A stretch of 33,614 nucleotides of DNA, taken from assembly GCA_910584475.1 (NCBI GenBank), contig CAJUBD010000025.1, positions 1 through 33,614 on the forward strand. The letters run 5' to 3'. Each line of letters starts with the position of its first letter. The first letter of the stretch is position 1. The notes below the pieces were generated by a model. That model searched no databases. It worked only from the letters and a program-made list of their open reading frames with translations, and had not been told where the DNA came from. This stretch comes from an uncultured Treponema sp. (GTDB lineage Bacteria; Spirochaetota; Spirochaetia; Treponematales; Treponemataceae). The translations under genes were made by a program, and so were the position numbers. Shown one piece after another: positions 6,583 to 14,444 of the stretch.

Positions 6583-6655
6583 GATAAGCGAGTTTTTGAA
6601 AAAACTCGAAGTTAAAATTGTCGCGATATTTTAGCGACAATTTTAAACACTCCTT
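6583..6655. repeat. Modular hairpin element, copy A
   Basis: GATAAGCGAGTTTTTGA and its AAAAACTCG arm form the first stem. TTAAAATTGTCGC (6612-6624) pairs with GCGACAATTTTAA (6634-6646) as the second stem around GATATTTTA. It lies in the presumed 5' leader of trxB. Confidence 0.85.
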
Positions 6656-6664
6656 AAAAAAGTT

Positions 6665-6740
6665 GAACAAGCGAGTTTTGGAACAAAACTCGAGTTAAAA
6701 TTAGCGACGATATTTTGGCTGCTAATTTTAAACACTCGTC
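6665..6740. repeat. Modular hairpin element, copy B
   Basis: Tandem neighbour of copy A: AACAAGCGAGTTTTG with CAAAACTCG, then TTAAAATTAGC pairing with GCTAATTTTAA around GACGATATTTTGGCT. The A and B stems differ in sequence, but each is self-complementary. Confidence 0.85.
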
Positions 6741-6748
6741 TATGTTTA

Positions 6749-6777
6749 AATGTACAAAATTCATTGATAAAAGTCAA
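6749..6777 (-). promoter_or_regulatory. Probable trxBA promoter
   Basis: On the minus strand TTGACT (6777-6772), a 17-bp spacer and TACATT (6754-6749) read towards trxB. The leader would be about 180 bases and would contain hairpin elements A and B. Confidence 0.45.
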
Positions 6778-6897
6778 ATTGAAATCTGACACATTCTCGA
6801 AAGTGAAAATTTGCGCAAGCAAAAAGCAAGCATTCCGACGCCAAATTTAAGCATTTATGTTTTCATCAAAAATATTAAAAAAAATTTCAAAAGCCTC

Positions 6898-6949
6898 TTG
6901 CAAAAAAGTGAAAGTTAGTATATGCTATTTTAAGTTAGTGATGACTAAC
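6898..6949 (+). promoter_or_regulatory. Promoter and leader hairpin of the outer-membrane protein gene
   Basis: TTGCAA (6898-6903), a 17-bp spacer and TATGCT (6921-6926) place the transcript start near 6933. The leader begins with a hairpin GTTAGT/ACTAAC (6934-6939 and 6944-6949) and ends with AAGGAG ahead of the ATG at 6977. Confidence 0.55.
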
Positions 6950-6976
6950 GAAATATAAAAATTACAAGGAGTTTTT

Positions 6977-8074
6977 ATGAACAAAAAAATTTTGCAATCG
7001 TTCGCTGCGATTGCAATGTTCGGCGCGTCCGCTTTTTGGGCGCAGGAATTCAGTTTTGCGAATGAGATTTCTTCCGATGTCGTGACAATCGACAAAATTT
7101 GGAATGATGAAAACAGCTTCGCTGGCATTTCGGAAAATGCCGCTTTGGAATTTTCTTCGGAAAAAATCGACGCGTATCTCGAGGTGGAATTCAGTTTGGG
7201 CACAGGAAAGAGCAATGAGACTTCCGAAACAAATCATTTGAATTTCGCTTGGACGGATTTGGACTTTTGGCTGCGATTTCGCCCGCTGAATTTTTTGACG
7301 CTCGCTTTCCATGATGATTTGTGGATGAATGGTTCGTATTTGCCGCTTTGGGACGACAATGCGCCTGCGGGCGGGCTTGGCTCTTGTGGCTTTACTCTGA
7401 TGGTCGAACCGCTTGAAGGACTTCGCATTTCCGCAACAATGCCTATGGAAAATCTCGACGACGAAATCGCGAATTTTTTGAATGGCAAAGAAGAAGACGG
7501 TGAAAGCAAGCCGTTCAATTTTGGTTTTGGCGCGGAATGGGATTTTGGCGAATTATTTTCAGTGGGCGCAAAAGTCGGCGACATCATTGACAGCGAAGGA
7601 ATTTATTTTGGCGTTTTCGCGATGGTTCGACCGTTCAAATCCGATGATTTGATAATCCGCGCAGGCTATGGGCATTACGAAGGCGTTGGCGAATTGGAAG
7701 AATTGGATTATTCTGAAAACATTTCGCTCGCAGGCAAAAATATTTTCAATGCTTCTGTCGAATGGAATGTGAGCGATTTTTCAATTGTCGCTGAAATTGT
7801 AGCAGACACGGATGCTGATGACGAAGATGAATCAATATATGATATGTACATCGGTGCGGGAATCGGCTACGCCTTTAACGAAAATCTTTCGGTGGGCTTG
7901 GGCGGGCAATGCTTTTTGGATTTTGGCGAAACGGAAGCAAAGCCAGTTTTCGGATTTGAGCCTTCGGTTGCCTGCGCATTTGGTAATCACGAATTTTCTC
8001 TTGCAGTCGACTTTGAATTTTGCGATGGCGACATTTTCGTAAAATTCCCAATATCATATGGTTATTCATTTTAA
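6977..8074 (+). CDS. Predicted outer-membrane beta-barrel protein
   Basis: A 365-residue exported protein with a signal peptide at residues 1-22 (MNKKILQSFAAIAMFGASAFWA). The mature part alternates aromatic, glycine-rich and acidic strands, for example NFGFGAEWDFGELFSVGAKV and FSLAVDFEFC, and ends in ISYGYSF. A C-terminal phenylalanine is a classic marker for barrels inserted by BamA. The protein is strongly acidic. I cannot assign a subfamily; porin-like proteins of this size are common in Treponema. It has a good Shine-Dalgarno and its own promoter. It converges on sbcC with a shared hairpin between them. Confidence 0.75.
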   Translation: MNKKILQSFAAIAMFGASAFWAQEFSFANEISSDVVTIDKIWNDENSFAGISENAALEFSSEKIDAYLEVEFSLGTGKSNETSETNHLNFAWTDLDFWLRFRPLNFLTLAFHDDLWMNGSYLPLWDDNAPAGGLGSCGFTLMVEPLEGLRISATMPMENLDDEIANFLNGKEEDGESKPFNFGFGAEWDFGELFSVGAKVGDIIDSEGIYFGVFAMVRPFKSDDLIIRAGYGHYEGVGELEELDYSENISLAGKNIFNASVEWNVSDFSIVAEIVADTDADDEDESIYDMYIGAGIGYAFNENLSVGLGGQCFLDFGETEAKPVFGFEPSVACAFGNHEFSLAVDFEFCDGDIFVKFPISYGYSF

Positions 8075-8095
8075 CTTGAATTGCTTAAGTGATTG

Positions 8096-8133
8096 AAATT
8101 TGCGATGAAGATGCAAAACTTTATCGCAAATTT
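8096..8133. terminator. Hairpin between the convergent barrel gene and sbcC
   Basis: AAATTTGCGAT (8096-8106) pairs with ATCGCAAATTT (8123-8133), followed by TTTAT on the plus strand and by T-rich sequence on the other. It lies between two converging genes, so it probably terminates both. The arms are built from the TTGCGAT motif that crowds this region. Confidence 0.6.
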
Positions 8134-8165
8134 TATAAAAATATCGCAAGTCCAATGAAGTGGAA

Positions 8166-10871
8166 TTAAATTTCCACGGTCGAACCTACGGCAGATTTTT
8201 TCACTACGATTTGGCTTTTTATGCGCTGCTGCAAATCGCCGACATGCGAAATTATTCCCACTTGGCGTATGCCGCGAATTTCGTCCAAAATAGAAATGGC
8301 GTTTTCCAACGCTTGGTCGTCGAGCGAACCGAAACCTTCGTCAATAAAAAGCGAGTCCAATTGAACGCCGCCATTTCTAGAAAGAACGCTGTCGCTTATC
8401 GCAAGCGCTAAACTTATCGAAGCCATAAAAGTTTCTCCGCCAGAAAGCGTCGTGCAAGGTCGGCTTTTTCCTGTGTGCGAATCAAATATTTCTATGTCCA
8501 AACCTTTGTGCGCGTTGCCGCCTTGTTTTTCAGGATTGACGAGCATTGAATAGCGTCCGCCAGAAATTTTCTCCATGCGAAGATTTGCGAAGTGAACGAT
8601 TTCTTCAAGGTACATTTGCAATACCCAGGAAGTCAAATCTATTTTTTTTGAATTGCTTCCACAAAGCACTTCGTAAAGCCTTTTGTAATGCGACGCTTTT
8701 TCTTGAGTTTCCAGCCGCTCTTTTTCAAATCGTTCGAATTGAACTTTCAAGTTTTTCAAATTAGAAAGCCGCGTATTCAACTGCATGTTCGCTTGCGATA
8801 AAACCTTCAAATCGGATTCTATTTTATTTTTCTGACTTTGAATTTTATTCTTTTCTTGCGAAATGTTTTTTGTATCGATGCCTTGCGATAATTTTTCCAA
8901 AACATCACTTATCGCAATTTGAGTGCTTGCGATTGATTGCTCCAGATTTGTTTTTCGTTCTTTGAGTTGCGATATTTTTTTATCGCAATCTTTTTCGTTT
9001 TTATAAAATCCATCGATTTCATTTTGCAAGGCATTTTTTTCTTTTTGAGAATTTGCTATATTTTTTTCAAGCGCGGATTTCGATGCGCTTATAGTTTCAA
9101 GCGTGATTTTTTCCGCGCTCAAATTTTTCAAAACTTGCGATATTTGCGTCTTTTGAATTTCGATTTCTTGCGATAAAGCCGCTTTTTTGCTTTGAATTTC
9201 TGTGATTTGCGATAAAATTTCACTCAAATTGTTTTGTTGTTGCGATAAATCGTTTATCGCAAATTCGCGTTCATCTATTTTTTCTTGCAAATTTGCGATA
9301 AAACTTTCTTTTTCCGAAATCAACTCTTCGATTTCTTGCAAGGCAAAGCGCGTTTTTTGCTGCAAAATCTCGTCATATACGGCAATTTCTCCTGTCCTTT
9401 GGGAAATTTCCTTTTGCAAATTTGCGATACTCTTATCGCAAATTTCTTTTTGCTTCTTTTGTAAATCCAAATTTTCTTGCAAAGAAATATTTTTTTCGGA
9501 TTTTATCGCAAGTTTTGGATGATGAATCGCACCGCAAACTGGACATGGCTCGCCTTCCACTAAATTTTGCGATAAAATTGCCGCCAAATTGTTTTGCTCT
9601 TCTTTTTTAATTTGCGATTCAAGTTCTTCGATTAATTTCTCTTGCGATAAATTTGTTTGCGACAAATTTTCCAATTCGTCTTGCCTTTGCGATAAAATCG
9701 CTTGAAGTGATTTGGCTTTTTCCTGCTTTTTTAAAATTTCTCGCTCATCGCAAAGTGTCTTTAATTCATTTTCGCCCGCGCTCTTTTCTTTTGCGGTATT
9801 CTCGGTGCTTGCGATAAAATTCTGTCTGCTTGCGATATTTTCGTTTATCGCAAGTCGCTTTTTTTCGGCATTTTCCAAGTTGCGAGCAATTTTTTCTTGC
9901 GCTTCCAAATTTGATTTTAAACTTGCGATTGATTCAAGCGATTTGTTTTGCGCGTCAAGTTCCAAAATCAATTCTTTTTGACGATTTTCTTTTTGCGATA
10001 TTTTTTCGCCATCGATTTTTATCGCAAGCATTCTTTCTTTTTGTTCCGCCAAATCTTTATCGCAAATTTCCAAATTTGAATTGCTTATCGCAATCGTGTT
10101 TTGCAAATTTTCGAGGTTTTCCAAATTTGGAATTTGCTCGGCAATTTTTAGCAATTCTTTTTTCAAATTCTCTTGCGATAAATCATTTTTTTCGATATTT
10201 TCCAAAATCGATTTTACTTCGCTTTCATAATTTTCCGCATCGTAGTCTCGACAAATCGCATCCTGCTGATTTTGAATTTCTTTCAATCGCACGCTTGTGT
10301 TGTCAGACTCGCCTTTTATACGCGCGACAATTTCATCGAATTTTACAGGGAAAAGTTTTAAAAGCAATTTTTTGCGCTCGCTGGAATTTTGCCTTAAAAA
10401 TGTCGCAAAATCTCCTTGCGGCAAAAGCACGATTTTTGAAAATTCTTCGGCAGAAAGTTGGAGCAAATCCAAAATCATTTTTTTTGCTTCGGACTGCGAA
10501 TTGGAAAGCAAATTGGGATTTTTGTCTTCGATATTTTTCATCGAGTAAAATTCAGTGCTTTCGCCTTTTTTCCCGAACGGCAAGGTGCGAATGATTTTAT
10601 AAGTTTGACCTTTCAGCGAAAAAATCAGTTCGACAAAACTTTCCTCATTCGCCTTGCAAAAATCGGAACGCAAATGCGCAGTGCCGCCTTGCACATCGCG
10701 CGCGCCCGGCAACTTTCCGTAAAGCGCGTAAGTGATCGCGTCGAGCAATGTGGTTTTTCCGCTGCCGGTATTTCCGCTTATCAAAAAAAATTCTTCCATA
10801 CGGAAAAATTCCACGCGATGGCTTCCCACGAAAGGACCGATATTGTTAAGCGTTAAAATTTCAACTTTCAT
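8166..10871 (-). CDS. sbcC: Exonuclease subunit SbcC (Rad50-like SMC ATPase)
   Basis: A 901-residue SMC-type ATPase that partners SbcD to process DNA ends and cleave hairpins. Walker A GNTGSGKT is at residues 33-40. Long coiled coils flank a zinc hook CPVC near 441-446. The C-terminal head carries the signature TLSGGETFMASISLALAISD near 805-824 and Walker B DSLFIDEGFGSLD near 843-855. The start overlaps the sbcD stop (ATGA), so translation is coupled. The coiled-coil half (about residues 220-700) is written largely with the nucleotide words TTATCGCAA and TTGCGATAA, giving recurring L-S-Q, C-D-K and I-A peptides in different frames. Apart from this the protein looks intact and functional. Confidence 0.95.
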   Translation of the reverse strand: MKVEILTLNNIGPFVGSHRVEFFRMEEFFLISGNTGSGKTTLLDAITYALYGKLPGARDVQGGTAHLRSDFCKANEESFVELIFSLKGQTYKIIRTLPFGKKGESTEFYSMKNIEDKNPNLLSNSQSEAKKMILDLLQLSAEEFSKIVLLPQGDFATFLRQNSSERKKLLLKLFPVKFDEIVARIKGESDNTSVRLKEIQNQQDAICRDYDAENYESEVKSILENIEKNDLSQENLKKELLKIAEQIPNLENLENLQNTIAISNSNLEICDKDLAEQKERMLAIKIDGEKISQKENRQKELILELDAQNKSLESIASLKSNLEAQEKIARNLENAEKKRLAINENIASRQNFIASTENTAKEKSAGENELKTLCDEREILKKQEKAKSLQAILSQRQDELENLSQTNLSQEKLIEELESQIKKEEQNNLAAILSQNLVEGEPCPVCGAIHHPKLAIKSEKNISLQENLDLQKKQKEICDKSIANLQKEISQRTGEIAVYDEILQQKTRFALQEIEELISEKESFIANLQEKIDEREFAINDLSQQQNNLSEILSQITEIQSKKAALSQEIEIQKTQISQVLKNLSAEKITLETISASKSALEKNIANSQKEKNALQNEIDGFYKNEKDCDKKISQLKERKTNLEQSIASTQIAISDVLEKLSQGIDTKNISQEKNKIQSQKNKIESDLKVLSQANMQLNTRLSNLKNLKVQFERFEKERLETQEKASHYKRLYEVLCGSNSKKIDLTSWVLQMYLEEIVHFANLRMEKISGGRYSMLVNPEKQGGNAHKGLDIEIFDSHTGKSRPCTTLSGGETFMASISLALAISDSVLSRNGGVQLDSLFIDEGFGSLDDQALENAISILDEIRGIRQVGIISHVGDLQQRIKSQIVVKKSAVGSTVEI
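8793..10182. repeat. Dense array of TTGCGATA/TATCGCAA words inside sbcC
   Basis: I count about 25 occurrences of TTGCGATA or its complement in this 1.4-kb part of sbcC. Examples are 8793-8801, 8883-8891, 8909-8917, 8980-8988, 9240-9248 and 9254-9262. Both orientations occur and the words fall in more than one reading frame. None occurs in the remaining 5' part of the gene (10200-10871). Confidence 0.85.
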
Positions 10872-12073
10872 ATTTCAATCTCTTTAGTAATCAATTCAAA
10901 GATTTCTTTTTCTTTTTGCCATTCTTCGATTTTAAAATCAGGAACGACATCGCTTACGAAATTTTCAAAAATTTGCGAAGGCGAAAAATTTTCTGAATTT
11001 TCGTTGAAATCTCTTTTGGAAATTTCTATCGCATTTTGTCTTGAAAAATATTCTTGTTTGACTGAAAGAATGTTCGGAAAATTTTCCCTCAATTTTGCGA
11101 CTGGATTTTCAATTAAAATTGGATCTGTACAAGTGAGCTCGATATAGTCATCACGCCTTTCGTAAAGTGCGGGGGTTTTATTTTTGTCGAGTCGATAAAA
11201 ATCTTCAAATTTTCCTTTTAAGCAACTTGTCTTGTGTAGCGGCTGGACAGGAATTTTTTTTGCCGAGATTTTTTGTTCGCTTTTTTCATCGAGCGTGATG
11301 TCCAAAAAATTCTTTTCGACAGAAATTTCATCGAAGGAATATACAAGCGGACTTCCGGCATAATAACATTTTTCGGAAACTTTTTGACCTTTGTGCAAAT
11401 GTCCGACAGACACATAGTCGAAAAAATTAAAGACGCTTTTTTCGACGAGTTCGGCGTTGCCTATGAAAATGCGTTCGGAACTGCTTTGTGCGCCGCCCAA
11501 TACAAAAAGGTGCGCGTTTAGAATCGCTTTTAGGTTTTTCGTTTTTAAGTTTTCTTTGTGGGCGACTTCGATGCGGCGCACCGCTTCTTTAAGCAAATCG
11601 CTTTGGCTTGAAAGACGATCGCCGTCTGTATTTTCCAACGCGCCGCTTTGCAAGAATGGAATTTGATAGACTGCGAATTTTTCGCCGTCGCTTCCACATA
11701 AAATCGTCGGCTCAACAATTTTTTTTGCATCGGTCGCTATGAAAATATTTTGCCCTTTTAAAAAATTCGCCGCGTAAGAAAGGCGAGCGGCGGAATCGTG
11801 ATTTCCTGAAATCGCGAAGACAGGCAAATTCGGGAGCGCGGAATTTAACTGCGTCAAAAAATCGTCAAACAGCGCGACTGCTTCCACTGACGGAATTGCC
11901 TTGTCGTAAATGTCGCCTGCGATAAACAGCGCGTGATATTCGTTTTTTGTTCCGAGATTCTTTTTTAAAATGCCGAGGATTTGCTCGAGGACAAATTTTT
12001 GATCGGCGATGAGAGAGATTCCATAAAAAATTTTTCCAAGATGCAAGTCACCAGTTTGTAAAATGTGAAGCAT
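10868..12073 (-). CDS. sbcD: Exonuclease subunit SbcD (Mre11-like nuclease)
   Basis: About 401 residues. The metallophosphoesterase motifs of SbcD/Mre11 are present in order: GDLHLGK near the N-terminus, GDIYDKAIP, GNHDSAARL, a histidine in NAHLF, and GHLHKGQ. The C-terminal half is the capping domain. SbcD supplies the Mn-dependent nuclease that acts with SbcC on DNA ends and palindromes. The start was chosen at the ATG at 12073 rather than 12088: it gives MLHILQTGDLHLGK, which matches the family N-terminus. The upstream ATG lies across the -10 box TATAAT, which ends six bases before 12073. The message is therefore probably leaderless. Confidence 0.93.
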   Translation of the reverse strand: MLHILQTGDLHLGKIFYGISLIADQKFVLEQILGILKKNLGTKNEYHALFIAGDIYDKAIPSVEAVALFDDFLTQLNSALPNLPVFAISGNHDSAARLSYAANFLKGQNIFIATDAKKIVEPTILCGSDGEKFAVYQIPFLQSGALENTDGDRLSSQSDLLKEAVRRIEVAHKENLKTKNLKAILNAHLFVLGGAQSSSERIFIGNAELVEKSVFNFFDYVSVGHLHKGQKVSEKCYYAGSPLVYSFDEISVEKNFLDITLDEKSEQKISAKKIPVQPLHKTSCLKGKFEDFYRLDKNKTPALYERRDDYIELTCTDPILIENPVAKLRENFPNILSVKQEYFSRQNAIEISKRDFNENSENFSPSQIFENFVSDVVPDFKIEEWQKEKEIFELITKEIEI

Positions 12074-12079
12074 TTTTCC

Positions 12080-12107
12080 ATTATACATTTTTTTCCGACA
12101 ATTGCAA
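12080..12107 (-). promoter_or_regulatory. sbcDC promoter (leaderless)
   Basis: On the minus strand TTGCAA (12107-12102), a 16-bp spacer and TATAAT (12085-12080) end six bases before the sbcD ATG. The -35 hexamer is palindromic and is also used by the divergent promoter. Confidence 0.65.
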
Positions 12108-12130
12108 CAAATTTTTTTTTATGCTAAAAT
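12102..12130 (+). promoter_or_regulatory. Promoter of the ABC ATPase gene (leaderless)
   Basis: TTGCAA (12102-12107), a 17-bp spacer and TAAAAT (12125-12130), then six bases to the ATG at 12137. The same six bases at 12102-12107 read as the -35 box of sbcD on the other strand. Confidence 0.65.
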
Positions 12131-12136
12131 TGGAAT

Positions 12137-12961
12137 ATGAGTTTTTTGAAATTTCAAGACGTGAATTTTTCCTATCCTCCGCTTGAAGGCGATGTCGATG
12201 AAGACGGCAAGCAAAGTGTACCGCCTGTGATTTTTGACCATTTTTCTGCGGAATTGCCGGCGGGATTCGTAAGCCTTGTAGGTCCGAACGGTTCGGGTAA
12301 ATCTACTTTTATGCTTTTGGCGGCAGGAAGAATTCTTCCAGTTCACGGAAGCGTGGAACTTTTCGGCAAAGACACGCGGACGCTTTCGCAAGAAGAGCGC
12401 GATGAACGGGCGTCATACATTTACCAAAATATGGAACTGGAGACTGAAGATGAATGCGGCGCGCTTTTGCAATTCGTCTACAAAAACGGACTTTTGGACG
12501 GAGCGGGGCGTGGCATCAGAAATCCAGAAAAAGATTTTTTGGAAGAAGTGAAGGAAGTTTTTGAAGTGAAGCCGCTCGCGCAAAAAAAATTCAACGCGCT
12601 TTCAAAAGGCGAATTGCAAAGAATGCTCGTGGCGTTTTCGATTTTGTACGGCTCGCGCTCAATTTTTATGGACGAGCCTTTTTTCGCGATGGAAGACAAA
12701 TACAAACATGCGGCGTTGCAATATTTAAGAGAATATTCCGCCGCCACTTGCGTTTCGATTTACATTTCGATGCACGAGCTAGACCTCACGCGAAAATACG
12801 CCGAAACCGTGATGCTTTTTTATCCGAATCATGACATCGATTTGGGTACGGCGGAAGAGGTGCTTACCGACGCGGATTTGGAAAAAGCATACGGCGTGCC
12901 CGTGTCGATGCTGAAGCACAGCGAGGCGCTCACGCGCGAAATGATTGGCGGAAGGATGTGA
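12137..12961 (+). CDS. Orphan ABC transporter ATP-binding protein
   Basis: A 274-residue ATPase subunit. Walker A GPNGSGKST is near residues 52-60, a Q-loop is present in YIYQNMELE, the signature is LSKGELQRM (a variant of LSGGQ), Walker B is SIFMDEP and the switch histidine is in ISMHELDL. The general form resembles iron-siderophore or cobalamin importer ATPases, but an acidic insertion (residues about 15-25) and a C-terminal tail are atypical. No permease or binding protein is adjacent, so the substrate cannot be inferred. Its stop overlaps the next start (TGATG), so it is co-translated with the acetyltransferase. The start is fixed by the promoter six bases upstream. Confidence 0.85.
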   Translation: MSFLKFQDVNFSYPPLEGDVDEDGKQSVPPVIFDHFSAELPAGFVSLVGPNGSGKSTFMLLAAGRILPVHGSVELFGKDTRTLSQEERDERASYIYQNMELETEDECGALLQFVYKNGLLDGAGRGIRNPEKDFLEEVKEVFEVKPLAQKKFNALSKGELQRMLVAFSILYGSRSIFMDEPFFAMEDKYKHAALQYLREYSAATCVSIYISMHELDLTRKYAETVMLFYPNHDIDLGTAEEVLTDADLEKAYGVPVSMLKHSEALTREMIGGRM

Positions 12962-13413
12962 TGGGAACCATGGGCAAAATCCGAACGATGAAAATAGGTG
13001 ACTATGAAGCGGTGCATGCCTTGTGGCTTTCCTGCGAGGGAATGGGACTGAACAATATAGACGATTCTGAAGACGGCATAAAGCGATTCTTGGAAAGAAA
13101 TCCCGAAACTTGTTTTGTCGCCGAAGAGGACTCAAAAATCATCGGCGCTATCATTGCCGGAAACGACGGACGAAGGGGCTACATCTATCATGCCGTCGTC
13201 TCTCGTTCACACCGCAAAAATGGAGTCGCCACAAAGTTGGTGAACGCGGTTTTAGACGCGCTTACTGAAATCGGAATTGTGAAAGTCGCTCTTGTAGTGT
13301 TCAGCAAAAACGAAAGCGCAAGCGCGTTTTGGGAAAAGCAAGGATTTACTGTCAGAAACGATTTAATATATAGGAACAAATCGCTTGCGGAAATTGTGCG
13401 GATTGACACTTAA
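12961..13413 (+). CDS. GNAT-family N-acetyltransferase
   Basis: About 150 residues with a GNAT fold that transfers acetyl from acetyl-CoA to an amine. The acetyl-CoA-binding motif A is visible as VSRSHRKNGVATKLVNAVLD (R-x-x-G-V/I-A pattern), preceded by the beta strand GAIIAGNDGRRGYIYH. The end, FWEKQGFTVRNDLIYRNK, is the usual C-terminal GNAT strand. It is probably an amino-acid- or ribosomal-protein-type acetylase, but the substrate is unknown. The ATG at 12961 overlaps the stop of the ABC ATPase as TGATG. ATG 12970 or GTG 12958 are also possible. A strong bidirectional terminator follows. Confidence 0.85.
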   Translation: MGTMGKIRTMKIGDYEAVHALWLSCEGMGLNNIDDSEDGIKRFLERNPETCFVAEEDSKIIGAIIAGNDGRRGYIYHAVVSRSHRKNGVATKLVNAVLDALTEIGIVKVALVVFSKNESASAFWEKQGFTVRNDLIYRNKSLAEIVRIDT

Positions 13414-13473
13414 ACTGATAAAGGTTGACAGGATTTTTTTAACAAGCAAATTTTCAAAATAAATTGGGATAAA

Positions 13474-13504
13474 AACAGCCGCCCGCATTTCGCGGGCGGC
13501 TGTT
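13474..13504. terminator. Strong bidirectional terminator
   Basis: A 13-bp perfect GC-rich stem (13474-13486 with 13492-13504, core GCCGCCCGC/GCGGGCGGC, loop ATTTC). It is followed by AGTTTTTG on the plus strand and TTTTATCCC on the minus strand. It separates the convergent GNAT and Hsp20 genes. Confidence 0.9.
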
Positions 13505-13519
13505 AGTTTTTGCGCTTCG

Positions 13520-13927
13520 TTATGCGGCTTCAATCGCGATTCGCTTCGGCGAAGGCAATTCCTTGCGGTTCATCGTCACGTTCAAGACGCCGTTCTTGAA
13601 AACCGCGCTGATTTTTTCTTGGTCCACGTCGTCGGGCAGCGTGAAGCGTCGGGTGAAGCGGCTCGAACTGCGCTCGCGGATGAGCCATTTCTCGCCGTCC
13701 TTCTTCTCTTCCTTTTCCTCAACTTTCGCCGAGGAAATCGTGAGGACCCCGTGATCCACCTCGATGTTCACGTCCTTTTCCGTGCAGCCCGGCAAATCCA
13801 TCTGGAGCGCGTAGGAATCTTTTTCTTCCTTCACGTCAACCTTTGGCATCTGCGAGACTTTCCAAGAATCCGGCATTCCGCCGAAAGCCGTGTCAAAAAG
13901 CGAGTTGAAAAGTGCAAGTTCGTTCAT
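13520..13927 (-). CDS. Small heat-shock protein, Hsp20/alpha-crystallin family
   Basis: A 135-residue ATP-independent holdase chaperone. The alpha-crystallin domain spans residues about 28-125 (VDVKEEKDSYALQMDLPG ... FKNGVLNVTMNRKE), and the C-terminal I-x-I motif (RIAIEAA) used for oligomer assembly is present. The ATG at 13927 has a good Shine-Dalgarno (GGAGGT). A longer reading frame upstream has no support. The coding sequence is much more GC-rich at third positions than its neighbours, consistent with high expression codon choice or recent transfer. No CIRCE element is visible upstream. The promoter could not be placed with confidence. Confidence 0.93.
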   Translation of the reverse strand: MNELALFNSLFDTAFGGMPDSWKVSQMPKVDVKEEKDSYALQMDLPGCTEKDVNIEVDHGVLTISSAKVEEKEEKKDGEKWLIRERSSSRFTRRFTLPDDVDQEKISAVFKNGVLNVTMNRKELPSPKRIAIEAA

Positions 13928-14444
13928 AATGTACCTCCGAGCCGCCGATTTTTTCGGACGGTCTTTTATCAGAATCAGGAAGTTTGCCACGCAAACTTGA
14001 CGGAAAACGCGTCTTGCCTTTTCCGTCGTCCTGCCTTTTCTTGTTTTGCGGGGCGGAAATCCGTCCGTCGCAAGTTATCTAGCAAGAACTGTGCCAAGTT
14101 TTTGAAATTTTGTCGAAAATGCAATTTTTCTAGAGATCTGAAGCGAATTTCGATTTCTGAGGAATTTATTCTGGTTTAAGGAATCCAAATTGGGCGTGAA
14201 AATTCGCAGAAATTGAGAAATCGCTGTCGAATTTATTCGAGAAGCTGCCAGAAAAAGCAAAATTCAGAGTATTTCTGCGCGGTTATATAGTGAAATTATA
14301 AGAAATGCGAAAATTCGTGTCATTTTGGACAAGGCGTTGGGTTAAAATTTTAATATAGATGAGATATTTTGATACAAGTTTTTAGGAATTGCGTCAAAAA
14401 AGTTTGTATTTGGGTCATTTTGATACATTTTGCAAAAAAAATTA
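13928..14444. other. 517-bp gap upstream of Hsp20
   Basis: No convincing gene. The part next to Hsp20 holds a hairpin-element fragment (13980-14027). The rest is AT-rich, with two partial direct repeats around TTTTGATACA (about 14368 and 14420) and no clear tRNA or small RNA signature. Confidence 0.5.
13980..14027. repeat. Hairpin element fragment upstream of Hsp20
   Basis: AAGTTTGC/GCAAACTT (13980-13987 and 13991-13998, loop CAC) is followed directly by GACGGAAAA/TTTTCCGTC (13999-14007 and 14019-14027). The first hairpin matches the one at 22743-22761 apart from the loop. Confidence 0.7.

Noticed and set aside
9830..10594. 254-codon plus-strand frame opposite sbcC
   Set aside because: Phenylalanine- and arginine-rich antisense translation of the SbcC coiled-coil codons.
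13928..14030. CIRCE heat-shock operator upstream of Hsp20
   Set aside because: No TTAGCACTC-N9-GAGTGCTAA or near match found.
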